Source: JANQMY01 sp965227095
GTDB lineage: Bacteria > Pseudomonadota > Alphaproteobacteria > JANQMY01
Direction: 5' to 3'
Assembly: GCA_965227095.1 (NCBI GenBank)
Contig: CBDDFL010000002.1
Coordinates: 992,001-1,056,000 of the forward strand
Length of the DNA stretch: 64,000 nucleotides
Below, piece after piece: positions 60,703-64,000 of this stretch (position 1 is its first letter; each line of letters starts with the position of its first letter). Both the position numbers and the translations under genes were made by a program. The notes beneath the pieces were generated by a model, which saw only the letters and a program-made list of their open reading frames with translations, ran no database searches and was not told where the DNA came from.

Positions 60703-60795
60703 CGTCATTACCCGGGGAGCGGCAGCGAGCCCGGGTAATCCACCTGTCAGACAAACAGTCTAAATGGATTGCCCGGACGTCGGCTTGCAATGACG
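60703..60795. repeat. Pair of REP-like palindromes
   Basis: CGTCATTACCCGGGG...CCCGGGTAATCC and GGATTGCCCGG...TTGCAATGACG, opposite orientation, of the same type as at 31589 and 47884. The second is imperfect. Confidence 0.55.
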
Positions 60796-60855
60796 ATGAG
60801 CTGGGTTTCTTACCCCACATTTTTTTCTCATCTTAAATTTTCAAAAGAGGTTCCC

Positions 60856-61422
60856 ATGGCGACCTATGTGGAATTCGAATACCGCCCTGTGCAAGACGCG
60901 AAAGCAAGCGCCGCTGAAGGCCGCGCTGTGTTTAAGGATCACGAATACATCGTGTTGTTGATCGACGACAAAACCCAAATTCCGCTGCGCTGGGATGAGG
61001 CCCCCCCTTATGTGAAGGACGAATACCGCAAGAATTACGAAAGCTGGAAGGCGGGTGAGGAAGCCCCCCAGGAAGGCACGTCTCTGCGAGACTGGCCGGC
61101 CATTTCCAAAGCCCAAGCGGAAGAAATGTGGCAGCTCGGGATCCGTACGCTGGAAGATTTGATTGCCGCCCCTGACCCATTACTGGACAGGGCAGGGTCC
61201 GGCGCGCGCGCCTTGCAAGGCAAAGCCAAGGCCTGGCTCGACACGGCGGCCAATACCGGCAAAGTGGCGGAAGAAGTGAAGGCCTTGCGCGATGAAAACG
61301 CGGCTCTGCGGGCGGAAATCGCGGACCTCAAGAAGCTCGCCAAAAAGCCTGCGGCCAAAAAGACAGCTTCGCCAAAATCCGGCACCAAGAAATCCACCAG
61401 CCGGGCGAGGGCGACGCCATGA
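60856..61422 (+). CDS. Head-module accessory protein
   Basis: 188 residues from ATG 60856 (AAAAGAGG upstream). An N-terminal part of 80 residues (YRPVQDAKASAAEGRAVFKD HEYIVLLIDDK, WDEAPPYVKDEYRKNYESWK) is followed by a helix-hairpin-helix-like LGIRTLEDLIAA, a short coiled coil and a Lys/Ala-rich tail. Proteins of this layout lie between decoration and adaptor genes in similar phages. The stop overlaps the adaptor start by 4 bases. Confidence 0.6.
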   Translation: MATYVEFEYRPVQDAKASAAEGRAVFKDHEYIVLLIDDKTQIPLRWDEAPPYVKDEYRKNYESWKAGEEAPQEGTSLRDWPAISKAQAEEMWQLGIRTLEDLIAAPDPLLDRAGSGARALQGKAKAWLDTAANTGKVAEEVKALRDENAALRAEIADLKKLAKKPAAKKTASPKSGTKKSTSRARATP

Positions 61423-62111
61423 GCTTGCTGAGCATTGTTCAAAACACCTGTCAGCGCGTGGGGGTGCCCGCGCCATCGTCAGTGATCAACAACACCGATG
61501 CGACGGTACAGCAAATGTTGGCCCTGGCGCAGGAACAGGGCAAAGAGCTGACGGATCGCTTTCACTGGCAGGCGCTTACACAAGAAGCGTCCTTCACAAC
61601 GGTGGCGCAAGAAAGCCAAGGCGGCCTCAGCACGATTGCGCCTGGGTTTTCGCGCCTTCTCAACGATACGCTTTATGATCGGACGGACCGCACCCATATT
61701 TACGGGCCCCTCAATGCGCAGCATTGGCAGCATGAACAGGGCACCAATGGAACATCCGCCTACGACCGATTTCGAATCCGCGGGGATTTGCTTCTCCTTT
61801 ACCCCGCGCCCGCGGCGGGCCATCAAATCGCCTTCGAATATGTAACCAAGTATTGGATTAGTGGCGATAAGGATGTGTTCACCGCGGATGGAGATACGGC
61901 CCTGTTGGATGAGGAGTTGCTGACCCTCGGCCTCGTCTGGCGCTTTCGAGAAGCCAAGGGCTTCGATTATGCCGAAGCCTTTCGTAAATACGAAGTGCGT
62001 TTGGCCAATGCCCAAGCGCGCGATGGTGGCCGCCCGCGCCTCAATATGGGCAGCGAAAACGATGGCCGCGCCCACAACCCTACTGCTCCCGATGGCAATT
62101 GGGTGCTGTGA
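61419..62111 (+). CDS. Head-tail adaptor protein (podovirus gp4/tail-tube-adaptor-like)
   Basis: 230 residues. SLLSIVQNTCQRVGVPAPSS, LALAQEQGKELTDRFHWQAL, RTHIYGPLNAQHWQHEQG, RIRGDLLLLYPAPAAGHQIA FEYVTKYW and LGLVWRFREAKGFDYAEAFR KYE are the family blocks. It is placed below the portal to connect head and tail. The last 417 bases are repeated at 63137-63553. Confidence 0.8.
   Translation: MSLLSIVQNTCQRVGVPAPSSVINNTDATVQQMLALAQEQGKELTDRFHWQALTQEASFTTVAQESQGGLSTIAPGFSRLLNDTLYDRTDRTHIYGPLNAQHWQHEQGTNGTSAYDRFRIRGDLLLLYPAPAAGHQIAFEYVTKYWISGDKDVFTADGDTALLDEELLTLGLVWRFREAKGFDYAEAFRKYEVRLANAQARDGGRPRLNMGSENDGRAHNPTAPDGNWVL
61695..62111 (+). repeat. 417-bp direct repeat, left copy
   Basis: Identical in length and about 95% identical by eye to 63137-63553, without indels. 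Both end at the adaptor stop codon. The DNA between (62112-63136) is cargo. Confidence 0.9.
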
Positions 62112-62180
62112 ACTAAATCACATATCGTGTTCCTTTGTTGGTTCGACTAAGGTGTCTTTCGATTGTAGGAAGGCATCGCT

Positions 62181-63005
62181 ATGTCCGCGATATTTTTTGG
62201 TTACTTAGGCTACTTGGTCTTTGGTGGAATCTGGGCCGTTCTGATAGCGGCATTCGTAATCCGAAGCATAAATCAATACCGCCAAATAGATGCTCTGGAA
62301 TGGGGATGTATTGCGGTTTTGTTCGCGTTATTCATTCTTCCGTTTGTCGACGCTGCACCAAATTTTTTTCGTTTTGCCTACCATTGCTCGCAACTTGGAC
62401 CGGTCAGCGCAGTTGAAGAGATTGAACCGCAAAAAACATTACAGTCTTCGTATAACATCCGGTTCGGATGCAGCGGTGCATGTGACGGCTTGCTTGCAAC
62501 CGAATACTTCGATGTGGAAGCATTCTCTGGTCCCATTGAGATCGATGACCACAAAGCAGCACGCGTATACGATGAGGGGTGGCATCGACTTTTTCTGGTG
62601 CCAAAGGATGAACGCAGGTGCGGTGACAGGGGGCTTGACGTCGTGATAGCGGACAGTGGGACAGTTCACTGTATTGGATCGCGCAAGATTGCTTCTCCTA
62701 ATGCCCGATATCGCCATGAAATAGCGGCGAACAACTTTTCCTGGGGGTCGGTTTTTGATCCCTGGCGCCTTCCATTTCCGTATTTCTTAGCTGTGTCGCA
62801 GGATCGACTGATTGATCAATCCAGAAACAAGATCGTCGCGCACGTCAGTGAGATAGAGTTTAGGGGTGGCCTCCTTCTTCGACCTTTCATTCCATTCAGT
62901 AGCGGAGACGAAGAAGACGTTACCTGTGCGGACCTCTCCGATGCTTGGGCTTATCAGGGGACGGAGAATTTTATTCGAATGGTTGTATCGCAACCGAGAA
63001 ATTGA
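62181..63005 (+). CDS. Two-helix membrane protein, cargo between adaptor copies
   Basis: 274 residues from ATG 62181 (AGGAAGG upstream). Two membrane helices (about 3-26 and 38-58) are followed by a periplasmic or cytoplasmic domain of 200 residues with Cys pairs (RFGCSGACDG, RRCGDRG, VHCIGS, VTCADLS). It is not a known family. It lies in the insertion between the two adaptor copies. AT-richer composition and form match the other immunity-like proteins. Confidence 0.5.
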   Translation: MSAIFFGYLGYLVFGGIWAVLIAAFVIRSINQYRQIDALEWGCIAVLFALFILPFVDAAPNFFRFAYHCSQLGPVSAVEEIEPQKTLQSSYNIRFGCSGACDGLLATEYFDVEAFSGPIEIDDHKAARVYDEGWHRLFLVPKDERRCGDRGLDVVIADSGTVHCIGSRKIASPNARYRHEIAANNFSWGSVFDPWRLPFPYFLAVSQDRLIDQSRNKIVAHVSEIEFRGGLLLRPFIPFSSGDEEDVTCADLSDAWAYQGTENFIRMVVSQPRN

Positions 63006-63100
63006 CGGTCATGGTCCAAAAAAAAGACCACTAATCCCCAGTTTTTAACGGCACAATCTACGCTTTATTAGTCCACCATTTGGAATGGAAAGGAAGTGCT

Positions 63101-63553
63101 ATGGCTGGAGTCAGACCAAAACAAGGTGGTCGTAGTCATATTTACGGGCCCCTCAATGCGCAGCATTGGCAGCATGAACAGGGCACCAATGGAACATCCG
63201 CCTACGACCGATTTCGAATCCGTGGGGATTTGATTCTCCTTTACCCCGCACCCGCGGCGGGCCATCAAATCGCCTTCGAATATGTAACCAAGTATTGGAT
63301 TAGTGGCGATAAGGATGCGTTCACCGCGGATGGAGATACGGCCCTGTTGGACGAGGAGTTGCTGACCCTCGGCCTCGTCTGGCGCTTTCGAGAAGCCAAG
63401 GGCTTCGATTATGCCGAAGCCTTTCGTAAATACGAAGTGCGCCTAGCCAACGCCCAAGCACGCGATGGTGGCCGTCCGCGCCTTAACACGGGCAGCGAAA
63501 ACGATGGCCGCGCCCACATCCCCACCGCACCCGATGGGAATTGGGTTCTTTAG
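63101..63553 (+). pseudogene. Truncated second copy of the adaptor gene with a new start
   Basis: ATG 63101 (AAGGAAG upstream) opens a frame of 150 residues. The first 12 (AGVRPKQGGRS) are foreign, and from HIYGPLNAQ it is the C-terminal 139 residues of the adaptor. The N-terminal 91 residues are missing, so it is probably not functional as an adaptor. Confidence 0.7.
63137..63553 (+). repeat. 417-bp direct repeat, right copy
   Basis: See the left copy at 61695. Only point differences (for example GATTTGATTC for GATTTGCTTC, and GGATGCG for GGATGTG). Confidence 0.9.
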
Positions 63554-63579
63554 CTTTTCTGAAAATTTAGTTTTCTGAT

Positions 63580-63601
63580 GGCCGCATGAGCGGCCTTTTT
63601 T
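63580..63601 (+). terminator. Hairpin with T6 run
   Basis: GGCCGC (63580-63585), loop ATGA, GCGGCC (63590-63595), then T6. The next start codon is only 16 bases on. Confidence 0.7.
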
Positions 63602-63617
63602 GTGAGAAAGGATCAAA

Positions 63618-64000
63618 ATGCGTTCTCCATATCTTTATGGAGGGAGGGCTCTTCGTCCGGGGGAGGAGCAAATATATCAAAATCAACTTAGCCAAACGAC
63701 TGCGCAGATACCACCTTATCGAAGCGGCATCGAGCTTACACAAAACATGTCGGCCATTCCCCAGGCGCGATCTCATCTTGATACGCTGGTTCACGGTTCG
63801 GCCGTCGAAAACGGGGTTTTAACTGAGGATCCTTTCCAAGAAAACGATTCTGACCTGGTTCGCCTTTTAGCTGGTCTGCCACCAAAGAAGTCACCCGCAA
63901 TGCCTGAGGTCGCACCAGCGACTCTGCTTGAGCAAGTGTTGGTAGACATGGAGGAACGTGAGCGGTCTGCACTTATGCCGCAAGGTCTGAATAGCGGATC
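63618..64000 (+). CDS. Putative effector or cargo protein, 5' part (runs off the right edge)
   Basis: Open from ATG 63618 (GAGAAAGGATC upstream) to the last base, 127 residues seen. A short basic start (RSPYLYGGRALRPGEEQ), then a disordered Gln/Pro-rich part with SQTTAQIPPYRSG and acidic/Leu segments (NDSDLVRLLAGLPPKK, TLLEQVLVDMEERERSA). The leader is not that of B-E. It stands behind a hairpin and an immunity-like gene, so it may begin another cassette. It could also be a tail gene. Confidence 0.45.
   Translation, partial: MRSPYLYGGRALRPGEEQIYQNQLSQTTAQIPPYRSGIELTQNMSAIPQARSHLDTLVHGSAVENGVLTEDPFQENDSDLVRLLAGLPPKKSPAMPEVAPATLLEQVLVDMEERERSALMPQGLNSG

Overview
The window comes from an alphaproteobacterium. 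The evidence is a circularly permuted two-piece tmRNA gene, an alphaproteobacterial-type SspB, the fumC / ribbon-helix-helix / DUF4169 neighbourhood, the hflK-hflC-DUF2065-degP cluster and the mreBCD-mrdAB cluster. Bases 1 to about 25560 are ordinary chromosome. The rest is a phage-like element that continues past the right edge.

Chromosomal part: the 3' end of glnE; a leftward group of a PaaI-type thioesterase, fumC, an RHH protein and DUF4169; a CaiB/BaiF CoA-transferase; sspB next to ssrA (tag peptide ANDNEMALAA, read from the minus strand); thyA-folA; a small secreted protein; mrp; hflK-hflC-DUF2065-degP; serB and miaA, divergent; ilvB-ilvH-ilvC; mreB-mreC-mreD-mrdA-mrdB (the Rod elongation complex); and a 4HBT thioesterase.

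Phage-like part (about 25.5 to 64 kb): it starts with an S24/LexA-type repressor and a 40-bp near-perfect palindrome that contains a promoter. Two small early proteins follow, then a head module in podovirus-like order: small-terminase-like protein, large terminase (30176), portal (48061), scaffold-like protein (52975), major capsid (59049), decoration protein (60012), an accessory protein (60856) and a head-tail adaptor (61419). No integrase, replication or tail gene lies in the window.

The unusual feature is that almost every space between these head genes holds one or more pairs of a putative effector gene and a small, often secreted, downstream protein that looks like immunity. Four effector copies share a nearly identical leader of about 300 residues. 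At a fixed junction (IRETLARL) the leader switches to an unrelated C-terminal domain. Three of these domains carry HExxH zinc-peptidase motifs. A fifth, divergent copy sits upstream of the large terminase and is frameshifted. The partner genes overlap or abut the effectors and encode signal-peptide Sel1-repeat proteins, a lipoprotein pair, a DUF4275-like protein and others. Each junction inside the array carries a decayed copy of the 5' end of the isocitrate-lyase/PEP-mutase-family gene that closes the array, and two junctions also keep the 3' end of a scaffold-like gene. This is a fossil record of how cassettes were added. A hipBA module and a 417-bp duplication around another cargo gene show the same accretion elsewhere. 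My reading, which is inference, is a phage-borne polymorphic effector-immunity array whose leader and scaffold-like partners may put the effectors into a capsid. It is analogous to, but distinct in sequence from, MuF-type phage polymorphic toxins.
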